From Acidimicrobiales bacterium (GTDB taxonomy: Bacteria > Actinomycetota > Acidimicrobiia > Acidimicrobiales > UBA8592), in NCBI GenBank assembly GCA_030740795.1, contig JASLWO010000003.1, positions 1-54,263 on the forward strand: a DNA stretch of 54,263 bases, given 5' to 3'. Each line of letters begins with the position of its first letter. Position 1 is the stretch's first letter. The notes beneath the pieces were generated by a model. It had not been told where the DNA came from. It worked only from the letters and a program-made list of their open reading frames with translations, and made no database searches. Positions 40,845 to 50,209 of the stretch are shown one piece after another. Made by a program: the position numbers and the translations under genes.

Positions 40845-42115
40845 GTAGATGCCCTTCCAGAGATGGCGAACAAAGCCGTTGCCACAAGGAAGCAAATACC
40901 CATCCCAGTCACAACAGATCTAGGCCCGAATTTATCAGCGAGCGGACCTTGAATAATAGAACCTAGAGGAGCCCCAACTGTAAACACCATCAGGTACATC
41001 GCCATTATCCTACCTCTGACAGGTTCAGGCACATGCAATTGCAGCGTAGTGTTTGTCGTAGTTGCCATGATCAGGTGTGCACAACCCACGACAAAAATTC
41101 CAGCTACACCTATCCAAAAGATTTCCGTGACACTTAACAAAAGCTCCCCGACCCCATACAAGACCAAAGACCCTATAAGCAGTTGAGACCGTTTGATTCG
41201 CGAACCAAAAGAAGCTAACCACGGGGCGATCATGACAGCTCCAATTCCATAGGTTGACATCAGTAGACCGAATTTGAACTCCCCAACTTTAAAAACGTTT
41301 TCAACAAATAGGATCAGGTGGACTTGAACTAAGGGACCTCCAAGAAAAGCGACACAAGTAGCAGCGAGATACCCGGTCATGATGGTTGGCTGAGTTTTTG
41401 CGTATGCCCACCCTTTCAGAAATTGACTAAGTTGCGAATCTTTCCTTCCAGCTAGTGGGCTCGCCGGTGTTCTCGGAAGCGTAAGCAAAGTTGCGAAAAC
41501 CACGAGAAAAGATATACCGTTCCCGAAGAAAGCCCAGCCGGGTCCGGTGACGGCGAGCACTACACCACCGATACTGGGACCAATCGCTCTAGCAGCATTA
41601 AATTGTGTTGAATTTAATGTAATAGCGTTCATTAAGTATTCCCGGGGCACTAAGTCAGATACATACGCTTGCCAAGCCGGTAGCGCATAGCCATTCGCAA
41701 CACCGTAGACAACATTGACCCCAACGTATACAAGCGGTTCACGGATACCAGACCACCATAAAATACCGTTGGAGATAGCTATTGTCGCTAGGATAACTTC
41801 ACAGATTAGGAGGATTTTTCTTCGCGAGAGTCTATCTGCCATCGGGCCAGCGAATGGGCCGACAATCGCCATGGGTAACATGAGGGCGAAGACAGAGCCA
41901 CCAACCCAAGCACCAGATTCGGTCATTTCGTACATGATGAAAGGAGAGGCAATTCCTTGAAGCCAACCTCCGCTATTCGAAGCAAGTCCTGCAAACCAGA
42001 AACGACGAAAATCCCGGATCCTTAAAGCCGAAATAGCGTCTGAAAGTTTCGGCTGGTCCAATTCTGGGGTTGAATCGCTCAAGGGGTACCTAGTGACTTT
42101 CGTTATTTCTTTCAA
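40826..42115 (-). CDS. MFS transporter (EntS/MFS_3-like)
   Basis: A 429-residue major facilitator with about 12 membrane segments. The A-type loop is GPMADRLSRRKILL between helices 2 and 3, and FNAARAIGPSIGGVVLA follows helix 4. The layout is that of the EntS-like exporter group. Cargo unknown. The start is TTG at 42115, inside the end of the ligase gene, giving a 26-base overlap and so translational coupling. A later TTG at 42082 is the only other candidate before the conserved region. It is the third gene of the unit DMT permease-ligase-MFS. Confidence 0.88.
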   Translation of the reverse strand: MKEITKVTRYPLSDSTPELDQPKLSDAISALRIRDFRRFWFAGLASNSGGWLQGIASPFIMYEMTESGAWVGGSVFALMLPMAIVGPFAGPMADRLSRRKILLICEVILATIAISNGILWWSGIREPLVYVGVNVVYGVANGYALPAWQAYVSDLVPREYLMNAITLNSTQFNAARAIGPSIGGVVLAVTGPGWAFFGNGISFLVVFATLLTLPRTPASPLAGRKDSQLSQFLKGWAYAKTQPTIMTGYLAATCVAFLGGPLVQVHLILFVENVFKVGEFKFGLLMSTYGIGAVMIAPWLASFGSRIKRSQLLIGSLVLYGVGELLLSVTEIFWIGVAGIFVVGCAHLIMATTTNTTLQLHVPEPVRGRIMAMYLMVFTVGAPLGSIIQGPLADKFGPRSVVTGMGICFLVATALFAISGRASTYNFDE

Positions 42116-43583
42116 AAAGAGCAGTATAAGAATTTCGTAATTTGCTCTTCTGAACTTTACCCATAGTGTTTCTCGGTAACTCAGAAACTAGAAGGTATTC
42201 TTTGGGTTGTTTAAAGTTCGCCAAATTCAACTCCACGTAATCTTTGAGTTTAGGTAGGGAGAAATATTCATTGGTTACGACAACGGCTACGACCGCTTCG
42301 CCAAGGTCATGGTGGGGCACGCCGATAACAGCAGATTCTGTTATTTCGTTGAAACTGTCAAGGCAAAGCTCTATTTCTTTCGGGTAAATATTCTCACCGC
42401 CGCTGATGATCAAGTCCGTTGATCTCCCTTCTAGTCGTAACCTGCCGTCCTTATCTAGGTTCCCAACATCTCCAGTGATGAGGAATCCATCGTCTCGTAA
42501 AGCATCAGAAGTCTGTTCAGGCTGACGCCAGTAGCCATTAAACAAATGGTCACCTTTTACTTCAACGACCCCATTTTCATTTGCCTCGCAAAGACGGCCA
42601 TCGCTAGCAACCCGTATCTCCATTCCAGGCAATGCAAAACCTACGGATCCTGGAACCCGATCCCCATTAAGTGGGTTGGAGGAGATAATACCAGCTTCTG
42701 TCATCCCGTAACGTTCTAGAATTCGACTTCCTGTCCTACTGTGAAAAGCCGCATGTGTTTGCTCGGTCATTGGGGCTGAACCAGATGTAAACAAGCGCAT
42801 TTCAGAACAAACACTGGAATCAAAATCCTCGCTTGAGAGAAGACGACTGTAATAGGTCGGAACGCCCATGAGTACCGTTGATTTAGGCAGGGATTCCAGC
42901 ACTTCAGTAACTGAAAATTTGTTGAGGAAAATAATTTTTGACCCACTGAGCATCGCACAATGGACAGCAACAAATAAACCATGTACATGGAAGATCGGTA
43001 AGCAATGGAGAAGGACATCGTCAGGTTCAAAGCCCCAAATTTTATTGAGAGCCACCCCGTTGGCGATAAGGGCGCGATGGCTGAGCATAGCGCCCTTAGG
43101 TCGGCCAGTCGTTCCACTCGTATATAGCATCGAAGCCACATCGGTACCCCCTCGGTCCGAAGAGGAATCTTTTGATGCCATGGAAGACATTATCGATGTC
43201 AGACTTCCACCGGGCCCAATACTTTCAGATCGCACACCAACTGAAGTTTGTTCATTTGCATCAAACACCGCTAATGCAGGCTCAGCATCACTAACAAAGA
43301 AATTGATTTCATGAGCTGTACTGGCTGGATTCACTGGAACATAGATAGCGCCTAATTGTAAACACCCCATGTAAAGAGCGAGCGCACCTGCTGATTTCTC
43401 AGTTTTAACGAGAACCCGGTCACCTTCTTCCACTCCACAGGATTGAAGAGCTGAAGCATATTTCCCCGCAAGATTGAAGAAATCTGCATAGCTGACACTT
43501 CCATCAAAGGGCGATGATAAGAACTCTTTCTCATCTGCTTCAGAACAAGCTTCTTTCAATGTGCGGAAGAGGTTTTCAGACAT
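42090..43583 (-). CDS. AMP-dependent acyl-CoA synthetase (MatB-like group)
   Basis: A 497-residue ANL ligase with MLYTSGTTGRPKGAMLSH, YGMTEAGIISSN, LITGDVGNLDKDGRL and PRNTMGKVQKSKLR as the catalytic Lys loop. The short length and the LPIFHVHGLF and MLSHRALIANG stretches resemble malonyl-CoA synthetase-type members, though a dicarboxylic substrate is only a possibility. Its start overlaps the end of the DMT permease gene by eight bases and its end overlaps the MFS gene, so all three genes are coupled. It may activate an acid whose relatives are exported by the flanking transporters. Confidence 0.9.
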   Translation of the reverse strand: MSENLFRTLKEACSEADEKEFLSSPFDGSVSYADFFNLAGKYASALQSCGVEEGDRVLVKTEKSAGALALYMGCLQLGAIYVPVNPASTAHEINFFVSDAEPALAVFDANEQTSVGVRSESIGPGGSLTSIMSSMASKDSSSDRGGTDVASMLYTSGTTGRPKGAMLSHRALIANGVALNKIWGFEPDDVLLHCLPIFHVHGLFVAVHCAMLSGSKIIFLNKFSVTEVLESLPKSTVLMGVPTYYSRLLSSEDFDSSVCSEMRLFTSGSAPMTEQTHAAFHSRTGSRILERYGMTEAGIISSNPLNGDRVPGSVGFALPGMEIRVASDGRLCEANENGVVEVKGDHLFNGYWRQPEQTSDALRDDGFLITGDVGNLDKDGRLRLEGRSTDLIISGGENIYPKEIELCLDSFNEITESAVIGVPHHDLGEAVVAVVVTNEYFSLPKLKDYVELNLANFKQPKEYLLVSELPRNTMGKVQKSKLRNSYTALFERNNESH

Positions 43584-44505
43584 TCTGACCTGATCCTATT
43601 TGGGGTTCAGATTGAGGGACTGAACCTCGGGCAATAGCTGCCATAGCAACCAAGATCAATAACCCTCCGAAAAGAACTGAAAGAGTAAGCTTTTCATTGA
43701 AAAAAACGACACCTCCCGCTACCCCAAAAAGAGGTAGAAAGTATCCAATCACCGAAACCTGACCGGTTGTTCCTATCTGATTGGCTCGAAGAATTGACAT
43801 GAAAGACAGGTAGGTAACTATCCCAAAAACGAAAAGCATGGGTATGTGCCAAGACGCGAAGCCATTCGTAGGTTTCGTCCCTAGATCAAGACTTAAGGTT
43901 AAAATCATTGAACTCAAACCGGCGACAAGCAGGTTCGGAGCGATAAGAGCCATCGGTTGGTGGCGCAAGGTCAAATACCGTGTTAAGACTCCCGATCCAC
44001 CCGCAATCGCTGCCCCTCCTAGAACCAGCAGAATATCTAATAATTCACCTCCATCATCAAGGGAACCAATAGCAAGTATTACCACCCCGCCGTAAGCGGT
44101 GATGAGACCTAATGCCTTTAGAAAATTGAACCGTTCATCTGCGAAAACAAAATGTGCAACGACCGCTGTAAAAATTGGTCCCAGAGAAATAAGAAGAGTA
44201 TTGAGACCTGCTGGAAGACGGTCAAAACCAGTATTAAAGATCAGCGAAGGACCCAAAGAACCTAACAATCCCAAAAGAATGCCAGCAGGTACAGCAGACA
44301 ATGTTAATTCTTTTCTCCAAGCCCCATGTATGAGTGCAATAATGCCACCAACTAGAAAAGGAACCCAGGTAACGGTAAAGGCATCAAGTCCATCGTTGGT
44401 AAATTTCTTTACTAATAACCCACCGGCACCAAATGAAATCCCTGTGAAAGCAACAAAGCCCCACACGGTTTTCTCAGGGGCGCCAGGAAAAATTGAGATA
44501 GGCAT
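43576..44505 (-). CDS. EamA/DMT superfamily permease
   Basis: A 309-residue membrane protein with ten predicted hydrophobic helices in two EamA halves (GISFGAGGLLVKKF in helix 1, RLPAGLNTLLISLGPIFTAV closing the first half, IGYFLPLFGVAGG in the second). It is distinct from the DMT protein at 5561. It is first in the unit DMT-ligase-MFS and probably exports a small metabolite. The start is ATG with TAAAGT nine bases upstream, an imperfect leaderless arrangement. Confidence 0.9.
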   Translation of the reverse strand: MPISIFPGAPEKTVWGFVAFTGISFGAGGLLVKKFTNDGLDAFTVTWVPFLVGGIIALIHGAWRKELTLSAVPAGILLGLLGSLGPSLIFNTGFDRLPAGLNTLLISLGPIFTAVVAHFVFADERFNFLKALGLITAYGGVVILAIGSLDDGGELLDILLVLGGAAIAGGSGVLTRYLTLRHQPMALIAPNLLVAGLSSMILTLSLDLGTKPTNGFASWHIPMLFVFGIVTYLSFMSILRANQIGTTGQVSVIGYFLPLFGVAGGVVFFNEKLTLSVLFGGLLILVAMAAIARGSVPQSEPQIGSGQNV

Positions 44506-44601
44506 AAGAGTGCCACTTTACACCTAACGTCACCCTCATCGCCGCCTCCGAAAGAAAGGACTTGTTACCAGAAGACAAATGACTCCGAGCGTGTGGTAGT
44601 A

Positions 44602-45729
44602 ATGAGTAATGAGAAAAATTTTTCCAGAATGACAGATATCCCGATTTCCTTATCGCAAGTCACTTTAGGCTGGCTGGAACAACAACTTCGAGACGCTGGT
44701 CATTCAATTCCAGAAATAATTTCTTTCGCTCATGAACCCATGGATGGCTTCACTGGAGCGATGGGAGAAGTTGGTATTTTCACGGTTGAGTGGGGTGAAG
44801 GCCAAAGCGAAGACCTACCTGAAGCTTTCGTAGCTAAATGCCCGCTTGATGACGATATCGCAAGAATGTACAACGAGGTAATGCAGTATTACATCCGAGA
44901 ATCGGGTTTCTACGCGGACCTTCGTGACGAAATTGACATGCGAATCCCCAAATGCTGGGTAAATAGATTCGACCACGAAACAGGTCGAGCCTTTCTTCTT
45001 TTGGAATATCTAGGCCATGCAGAGAAAGGAGATATACTCCAAGGCTGCTCTGTAGAAATCATGAAAGACCTTATACGTGACCTTGCGAGAATGCATGGAA
45101 AATTTTGGATGGATGAACGCCTTCTTGACATCCCTTGGTTGATTGATTGGAAAGCAGAAAATTTAAAGCTCGGAATTGACATCACCCGCCAGTCTTGGAA
45201 AGCACTGGCAGAACAAGAACCGGAGCGTTACCCGCGTGACCTATTTGAGGTTCTTGAAAAAACTTGGGTTTTCAATACCATTGAATGGTTAGATCGCTAC
45301 GCTGCCCGTCCATGGACCTTGACACATATGGATTACGAGCTAGATAACGTACTTATAGATGGCAAAGGGCCGATAGTTCTTGACTGGCAGAGTCCTATGC
45401 GTTCCCATCCCGGTGTTGACCTTGCCTGGCTATTAGCAGCATCGCATTCTCCAGAGACACTAGAAATTGAAACCCAACTACTTGATCTCTACCGAGAAAC
45501 CCTTGTTTCGTCCGGAGGTCCGAACTGGTCGCGGGAAGAACTAGAGGAGGCTCTGGCTTGGGGGATCCTCTACCCAGTTTCCTGTCAGGCTGTTCCTTAC
45601 CTTCAAGATGTGACCGCATATGGGGATGGAGCCGACAGAATGCATCGCAGATTCGAGAAATTCCTTCAGGGATCAATTGATGGAGCGGTTAGATGGAACC
45701 TTGTAAAGCACCTTGGCCCTCTGATCTAG
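44602..45729 (+). CDS. APH/ecdysteroid-kinase-like phosphotransferase
   Basis: A kinase-like protein of about 375 residues. The N lobe contains DGFTGAMGEVGIFTVEW and AFVAKCPLDDD (Lys of the ATP site). The catalytic loop is LTHMDYELDN and the metal loop is IVLDWQSPMRSHPGVDLAWLL. The HMDYxLDN and LDWQ forms are those of the EcKinase/DUF1679 branch rather than the ACAD10/11 type seen at 6458 and 36821. The target is probably a small alcohol. ATG at 44602 is chosen; an in-frame GTG at 44593 is possible. The histidine phosphatase gene begins 15 bases after its stop, so kinase and phosphatase are probably cotranscribed. Confidence 0.85.
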   Translation: MSNEKNFSRMTDIPISLSQVTLGWLEQQLRDAGHSIPEIISFAHEPMDGFTGAMGEVGIFTVEWGEGQSEDLPEAFVAKCPLDDDIARMYNEVMQYYIRESGFYADLRDEIDMRIPKCWVNRFDHETGRAFLLLEYLGHAEKGDILQGCSVEIMKDLIRDLARMHGKFWMDERLLDIPWLIDWKAENLKLGIDITRQSWKALAEQEPERYPRDLFEVLEKTWVFNTIEWLDRYAARPWTLTHMDYELDNVLIDGKGPIVLDWQSPMRSHPGVDLAWLLAASHSPETLEIETQLLDLYRETLVSSGGPNWSREELEEALAWGILYPVSCQAVPYLQDVTAYGDGADRMHRRFEKFLQGSIDGAVRWNLVKHLGPLI

Positions 45730-45744
45730 ATAGGCTATTCCATC

Positions 45745-46368
45745 ATGAATTTAATTATTGTTCGCCATGCGCGCCCAGAGAAAATAGAAAATAAAGAAGG
45801 GGATGGCCCAGCTGACCCTCCGCTATCTCCACTAGGAGTTGAACAAGCCAAGGCGGTAGCAGAGTTTCTTATGTCAGAAAGAATAGATCGGATAGTTACC
45901 AGCTCAATGAGGCGTGCTTATGAGACAGCGGTTCCCCTTTCAGAAAAAATCGGTGTGGACCTCATTCAAAGAGATGACCTTCGGGAATCCGATCACAACA
46001 ACCCAACGTACATTCCCGTAGAAGAAATGACCTTAGACTCGGGACCAGTTCAGGCCTTCCTTAATGACCCATTAGCTATTTTTGAAGGAGACTACGATGG
46101 TTTCCGAGATCGTGTTGTCGGGGCTTTTGATCACCTGATAGAGGAACACGCTGGAGAGACAGTGGCGGTTTTCTGTCACGGAATGGTTACCTCTGTTTAC
46201 CTTCAGACTCTATGGAACCTAGAGCACCCTTTCCTCCTACAACCTGACTACACAGGCATAACAAGAGTCGAGGCATCTTCTCAAGGGTTCCGTACAGTAC
46301 GGAGTGTAAATGAAACCGGACATGTCCGTCACCTTATTGAAAGACCCACGTTCGGTAGGAACACTTAA
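45745..46368 (+). CDS. Histidine phosphatase family protein
   Basis: A 207-residue phosphoglycerate-mutase-like phosphatase. The nucleophile motif is VRHARPE (His8), followed by SSMRRAYETAVPLSEKIG and the second catalytic His in FCHGMVTSVYLQ. The family dephosphorylates small phospho-metabolites or phosphoproteins. Coupling with the kinase at 44602 suggests that both act on one metabolite (inference). Its last four bases overlap the convergent SDR gene. Confidence 0.92.
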   Translation: MNLIIVRHARPEKIENKEGDGPADPPLSPLGVEQAKAVAEFLMSERIDRIVTSSMRRAYETAVPLSEKIGVDLIQRDDLRESDHNNPTYIPVEEMTLDSGPVQAFLNDPLAIFEGDYDGFRDRVVGAFDHLIEEHAGETVAVFCHGMVTSVYLQTLWNLEHPFLLQPDYTGITRVEASSQGFRTVRSVNETGHVRHLIERPTFGRNT

Positions 46369-47315
46369 GGCAGATCAAGTTCACCAAAATTGACTCCGGT
46401 AAGCTCAATACTTTGTTCCCAAAGAGCCCGACCGTCGTGAACGTCGTTGGCTTCTTTCTTGGGTTGAACTTTCACGGCCGGTCCGCGAATTTGCATGAAT
46501 TGGCTTGGTCCAAAATAATCGTTGCCTTCAGCGGCTGGGTCCGTTGCTGCCCGTAGAGTCGGGATAGCTCCAGCCGAAGCAGTTTGACAGATGTAGGGTC
46601 CTGCTTTATCCCAGAGGTTTCTCATGTGTCGATTCACAAAAGAGTCGGTTTGGAGTTTCACTATGTTTGATTCAGCCATTCCCGGATGGGCAGCTACGGA
46701 AAGAATATCTTTTCTTCCTGCCCGTCGTAACCGCCGATCCAGTTCAGCGGTGAACACTAGGTTCGCTAGTTTGCTTTGGGCATATGCACGCATCTTTCCG
46801 TACCTATGAACTGATTGAAGGTCATAAAAATTCAAACGCCCCTGACGATGAGCGTTACTTGCTACGTTGACGACCCGACTACCTTTATTCTCAAGAAGAG
46901 ATCCTAGTAACTTCCCAGTTAAAGCGAAATGCCCCAAATGGTTCGTCCCGAACTGTAACTCAAATCCATCAATTGTGGTACCTCGTGGAACTCCCATAAT
47001 TCCGGCGTTATTAATCAACAAGTCAAGGTTCATGCGACTGGCTTTAAACCAGTTAGCGAAATCCTCTATAGAAGCGAGATCAGCTAAGTCCAGATGGGCG
47101 ACTTCCACTGAACTGCCTGGTTCCGATGCAGTTAGATCCGCCATGGCTTCGGACCCTTTAATAGAATTCCGGACAGCGAGGACGACAGTGGCCCCACGGC
47201 GTAACAAATACCTTGCTGTCTCTAAACCTATTCCTGAATTGCCGCCAGTTACTATCGCAACTTTCCCTGTCTGATCGGGTACGTCATTGAATGTCCATCC
47301 TGATTTCTGACCCAT
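46365..47315 (-). CDS. SDR family oxidoreductase, retinol-dehydrogenase-like
   Basis: A 316-residue extended-length SDR of the RDH/WWOX-like branch: TGGNSGIGLETA, an LAVRNSIKGSEAM stretch (Arg after strand 2 implies NADPH), NNAGIMGVP, NHLGHFALTGKLL, NVASNAHR and YAQSK as the catalytic Tyr/Lys. The C-terminal extension with NDYFGPSQFMQIRGP is typical of the group. Substrates are often lipophilic alcohols or aldehydes. The start lies seven bases after TACCGT without a ribosome site. Confidence 0.92.
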   Translation of the reverse strand: MGQKSGWTFNDVPDQTGKVAIVTGGNSGIGLETARYLLRRGATVVLAVRNSIKGSEAMADLTASEPGSSVEVAHLDLADLASIEDFANWFKASRMNLDLLINNAGIMGVPRGTTIDGFELQFGTNHLGHFALTGKLLGSLLENKGSRVVNVASNAHRQGRLNFYDLQSVHRYGKMRAYAQSKLANLVFTAELDRRLRRAGRKDILSVAAHPGMAESNIVKLQTDSFVNRHMRNLWDKAGPYICQTASAGAIPTLRAATDPAAEGNDYFGPSQFMQIRGPAVKVQPKKEANDVHDGRALWEQSIELTGVNFGELDLP

Positions 47316-47322
47316 GCAACCA

Positions 47323-47328
47323 ACGGTA
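47323..47328 (-). promoter_or_regulatory. -10 box of SDR 46365-47315
   Basis: TACCGT on the minus strand, seven bases before the ATG. Confidence 0.4.
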
Positions 47329-47365
47329 CTTGAAGAACACTATTTTCAATAATCAGGTAATCCCA

Positions 47366-48019
47366 TTATTCCTTAATGAGAAACTGATCTTTCGGTCGGA
47401 TGAACACGCCTTCAGCTTCAGCGCAAAGTTGGTTACCGTCACGAAGTTCGCCGACAATGACTGCTTTACGGTCTTCGATTTCCTGCACCCAAGCTTTCGC
47501 ATTTAATTCTTTGTCTAAAGGAGTAGGAGAAATATAGCGGACAGATAATGTTCCGGTGTAGCCACCATGCCCTGAAACAACACAGGTGACTCCTAGAAGT
47601 TCATCCATTAACGCAGCAACGTATCCTCCATGAACGCTTTCAGGAGGCCCGCAATATTGAGAATCAAAATTACCATGACCCAGTATCATTTCGTTTTCTA
47701 TGCGGAATGTGAACGGTGGAGATATCGGATTTAAGGGCCCTATGATTGGGCTGTATGGGAAGAACTCATGTGGTTCCAAACCCTTAAGGTCATACCTTTT
47801 GCTTTTATCAGGCCTGAAAAAGTATTCTTGAGGTCTTAAGCCAGCTTGCATGCGTTCAGCTGAAACACTGTACGGGTGTAACTGTTCACGTATTTTCCGT
47901 AACTCTTCTACGATGTCATCAAGCGGGTATCCATCATCGATGCGTTCGTTGAAGTCAGTTAATCGGAAAGCTGCTATCAAACAGCGCAGTTCTTCAATTA
48001 GGTCTTCATGGCTAGTCAC
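47366..48019 (-). CDS. PaaI-type thioesterase
   Basis: A 217-residue protein with a hot-dog thioesterase domain in the C-terminal two thirds: GPPESVHGGYVAALMDELLG (the HGG-x-DE pattern) and GTLSVRYISPTPLDKE, ending AEAEGVFI. The N-terminal 90 residues are a helical extension (LIEELRCLIAAFR, IVEELRKIREQLHPY) that is not part of the core fold. It probably hydrolyses an acyl-CoA. The GTG start lies exactly six bases after TACAAT, one of the clearest leaderless starts in the window. Confidence 0.88.
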   Translation of the reverse strand: MTSHEDLIEELRCLIAAFRLTDFNERIDDGYPLDDIVEELRKIREQLHPYSVSAERMQAGLRPQEYFFRPDKSKRYDLKGLEPHEFFPYSPIIGPLNPISPPFTFRIENEMILGHGNFDSQYCGPPESVHGGYVAALMDELLGVTCVVSGHGGYTGTLSVRYISPTPLDKELNAKAWVQEIEDRKAVIVGELRDGNQLCAEAEGVFIRPKDQFLIKE

Positions 48020-48025
48020 GTAGCT

Positions 48026-48031
48026 ATTGTA
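48026..48031 (-). promoter_or_regulatory. -10 box of thioesterase 47366-48019
   Basis: TACAAT on the minus strand, six bases before the GTG; close to the TATAAT consensus. Confidence 0.55.
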
Positions 48032-48046
48032 TGGAGAAATAGGTTT

Positions 48047-48790
48047 TTAGAGTTGTATCCGTCCAAAGAGCGCGAAATGGTCACTTACATAAAATTGTTT
48101 ATCATTTCGTATCACATGGCCTTCCAAGACCTGAAGTTTCTCGGTTCTAATATTTGGATGTGTGAAGCAACGAGTGAAATATGTTTTGAACCTTGGAGCA
48201 TCAACATGAAATCTATTCTTATAACTGTTCCAAGTCGGCACTGGTGGTTTCGGAGCAACCAGACCGGCGGCCGTAATTACGTCAATTTCTTCTGAACGGG
48301 TGTTTGTATCTCCAATGATTGCCAAATAATCGGTAGGTGACGCGGCAACAATTTTAGAAATTTGTGACATTCGTTGATCTCCAGAGAATTTCCCCGGAGC
48401 TAAGTGGACATTAGCTACCGTTAAATCAAAGGAGTGAAACGTTGTCAAAAGGGCGAATCCCTCAACCGCCACATGAGAGATTTCGGTTTCAAGCAATTCA
48501 TGAGAAATTAGTGTCGCTAGATTACCGCTATGGCTTCGAGGGTTAGCTTGAATCATTCCATGTGTCTCCACATAGGGGACTAGACCGGGGAGTTCTTGGA
48601 AATGAACGATGTCAGGTGTTTTGGCGAGCACCTGCTCTCTCACGACCTCTTCAGTGTCACATAATTCCCAATGTTGCGGCGCAAAAGCCGGTCGACCCAG
48701 CAAGGCAAGGTTCCATGTGAGAAATGAAATGTTAACTCGTGTATCTTCCACAGAAAGTGATTTTATGTCTCCATAAACCACGAATACCAA
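48047..48790 (-). CDS. Endonuclease/exonuclease/phosphatase (EEP) family hydrolase
   Basis: The product of about 247 residues has the EEP fold marks: SFLTWNLALLG at the first strand, DIVHFQELPGL with the metal-binding Glu, TVANVHLAPG, IIGDTNTRSEEID with the catalytic Asp-Asn, and a C-terminal SDHFALFGRI. Members cleave phosphodiester or phosphomonoester bonds in nucleic acids, sphingomyelin or inositides. Target unknown. The start is not settled: the frame opens with TTG at 48790, 28 bases inside the Rieske gene, and GTG codons at 48781 and 48751 are alternatives. Overlap implies translational coupling to the Rieske gene. Confidence 0.83.
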   Translation of the reverse strand: MVFVVYGDIKSLSVEDTRVNISFLTWNLALLGRPAFAPQHWELCDTEEVVREQVLAKTPDIVHFQELPGLVPYVETHGMIQANPRSHSGNLATLISHELLETEISHVAVEGFALLTTFHSFDLTVANVHLAPGKFSGDQRMSQISKIVAASPTDYLAIIGDTNTRSEEIDVITAAGLVAPKPPVPTWNSYKNRFHVDAPRFKTYFTRCFTHPNIRTEKLQVLEGHVIRNDKQFYVSDHFALFGRIQL

Positions 48791-50115
48791 TCGTGGTAAT
48801 GCTGGATTCTGACTTCGTCATCGTTAAGCACTTGTTTATTAAAGCCTCTTGACCGCATCCCATTTTGAACATCTCTGATCAAATGCACGTCCTGGTCAAC
48901 AGTAATATCCATTGTTTTTCTACCAGCGATCACGTCCTCTTGATCGAATTCATCATGGTCAGGTCTTCGGTCAGGTATCGGTTTTGGTTTAGGCATAAAT
49001 TGAAGGTCACCGGAATCCACCGCATCTTCTGACGGTGGCATCACAAAGGTGAATTTATCCCAATAGCATTTGCTTGGGTCAGTGCGGTGAGGGCGGGCAC
49101 GCATTATTAAAGCAGTGTCTGGTTGAATCGTGATCATGGTATTTGGGAAAATGTTGTGTTGAACAATGTCGCTTAACTGCTCATCGGTAAGCGAGTCGTA
49201 ATCATACCCGAGTTGAGGTCCTGCATCCCGACGGGCTTTTTGGACTGCTTCGCGTATATCTAGAATCCGACCGTGGAACTCGGTTGGGTCCATGCCCATC
49301 GACAACATTTGCTTTTCCATGTACTTTGTCGGTTCATCAGGGATCGGAAGTCGGGTATTAACAGTAAATCCTTCAATGTAAACACTGGTGTGACCATTTT
49401 CCCAGAGACCTACTTCGCCACGTGGGCAATCAAAGATCAAAGCATGCTGAGGGTGTATGTGTTCCACATGGTACAACTCACTGAAATTATCGAAAACAGC
49501 TTTCCAGTTGCATTCCAAATGAACAGTCTGGTCCTGAACAAGAACCATTTTTTCAAGTTGGTATGGTTCGATTTGAGCTTTCACTGGACCTAAATAATCT
49601 TCAAAGCTAGGAGCGTCATCATCCATGCAAACCCAAATAGTTCCGGCCCATACTTCTGAACGGACAGGGGTCAAAGATTGATTGTCACAATCAATTCCAT
49701 CGCTGAAAAGGTCTCGATCTGGAACGACTGATAGTTTTCCATCCCTCTCATAAGACCATCCATGGTATGGGCAAATGAAATTCTTTATCCACCCCCGATC
49801 GTTGACCATTATTCGCGCTCCGCGATGCTGGCAAGTGTTGTAATGGGCAACAACCTCCCCATCATCGGTGTGAGACACCAATACAGACTCCGGTCCAATA
49901 TTGAGAACGAAGTAGTCTCCTGGTTCAGTGACATCTGATGCAAGTCCAGCAAAGATCCAACTTTTCGGCCACACTCGGTCCCACTCTTCTGACATGATTT
50001 CGTTTGACAAGTAACGATCAGGAGTGATGTCTCTTTGCCCTGTTGGCGGGCTGTTCTCCACTCCTGAAATTCTTCCAGGAACCCTATCCGGTACTCTGTG
50101 CTCAGTATCTGCCAT
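48763..50115 (-). CDS. Rieske non-heme iron oxygenase, alpha subunit
   Basis: A 450-residue ring-hydroxylating oxygenase large subunit. The Rieske [2Fe-2S] ligands are Cys95, His97, Cys115 and His118 (CQHRGA and CPYHGW). The mononuclear iron site is in the second half: Asp209 and the DNFSELYHVEHIH stretch with His216 and His221. It adds one or two oxygen atoms to an aromatic or aliphatic substrate, using electrons from a reductase and ferredoxin not encoded nearby. No classical small beta subunit is adjacent. An AAGGAGA site precedes the ATG. It is divergent from the CoA transferase-kynureninase operon. Confidence 0.93.
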   Translation of the reverse strand: MADTEHRVPDRVPGRISGVENSPPTGQRDITPDRYLSNEIMSEEWDRVWPKSWIFAGLASDVTEPGDYFVLNIGPESVLVSHTDDGEVVAHYNTCQHRGARIMVNDRGWIKNFICPYHGWSYERDGKLSVVPDRDLFSDGIDCDNQSLTPVRSEVWAGTIWVCMDDDAPSFEDYLGPVKAQIEPYQLEKMVLVQDQTVHLECNWKAVFDNFSELYHVEHIHPQHALIFDCPRGEVGLWENGHTSVYIEGFTVNTRLPIPDEPTKYMEKQMLSMGMDPTEFHGRILDIREAVQKARRDAGPQLGYDYDSLTDEQLSDIVQHNIFPNTMITIQPDTALIMRARPHRTDPSKCYWDKFTFVMPPSEDAVDSGDLQFMPKPKPIPDRRPDHDEFDQEDVIAGRKTMDITVDQDVHLIRDVQNGMRSRGFNKQVLNDDEVRIQHYHDWYSWFMET

Positions 50116-50197
50116 ATCGTCTCCTTGATATCAAGGGTAGCTTAATAATATCAGTTGGGAAATATGGGATTTAGCGCGGAGATGGTATTTCATCCGG

Positions 50198-50203
50198 TAC
50201 TGT
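50198..50203 (+). promoter_or_regulatory. -10 box of CoA transferase 50210
   Basis: TACTGT, six bases before the ATG; no ribosome site. Confidence 0.5.
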
Positions 50204-50209
50204 CCCTGT

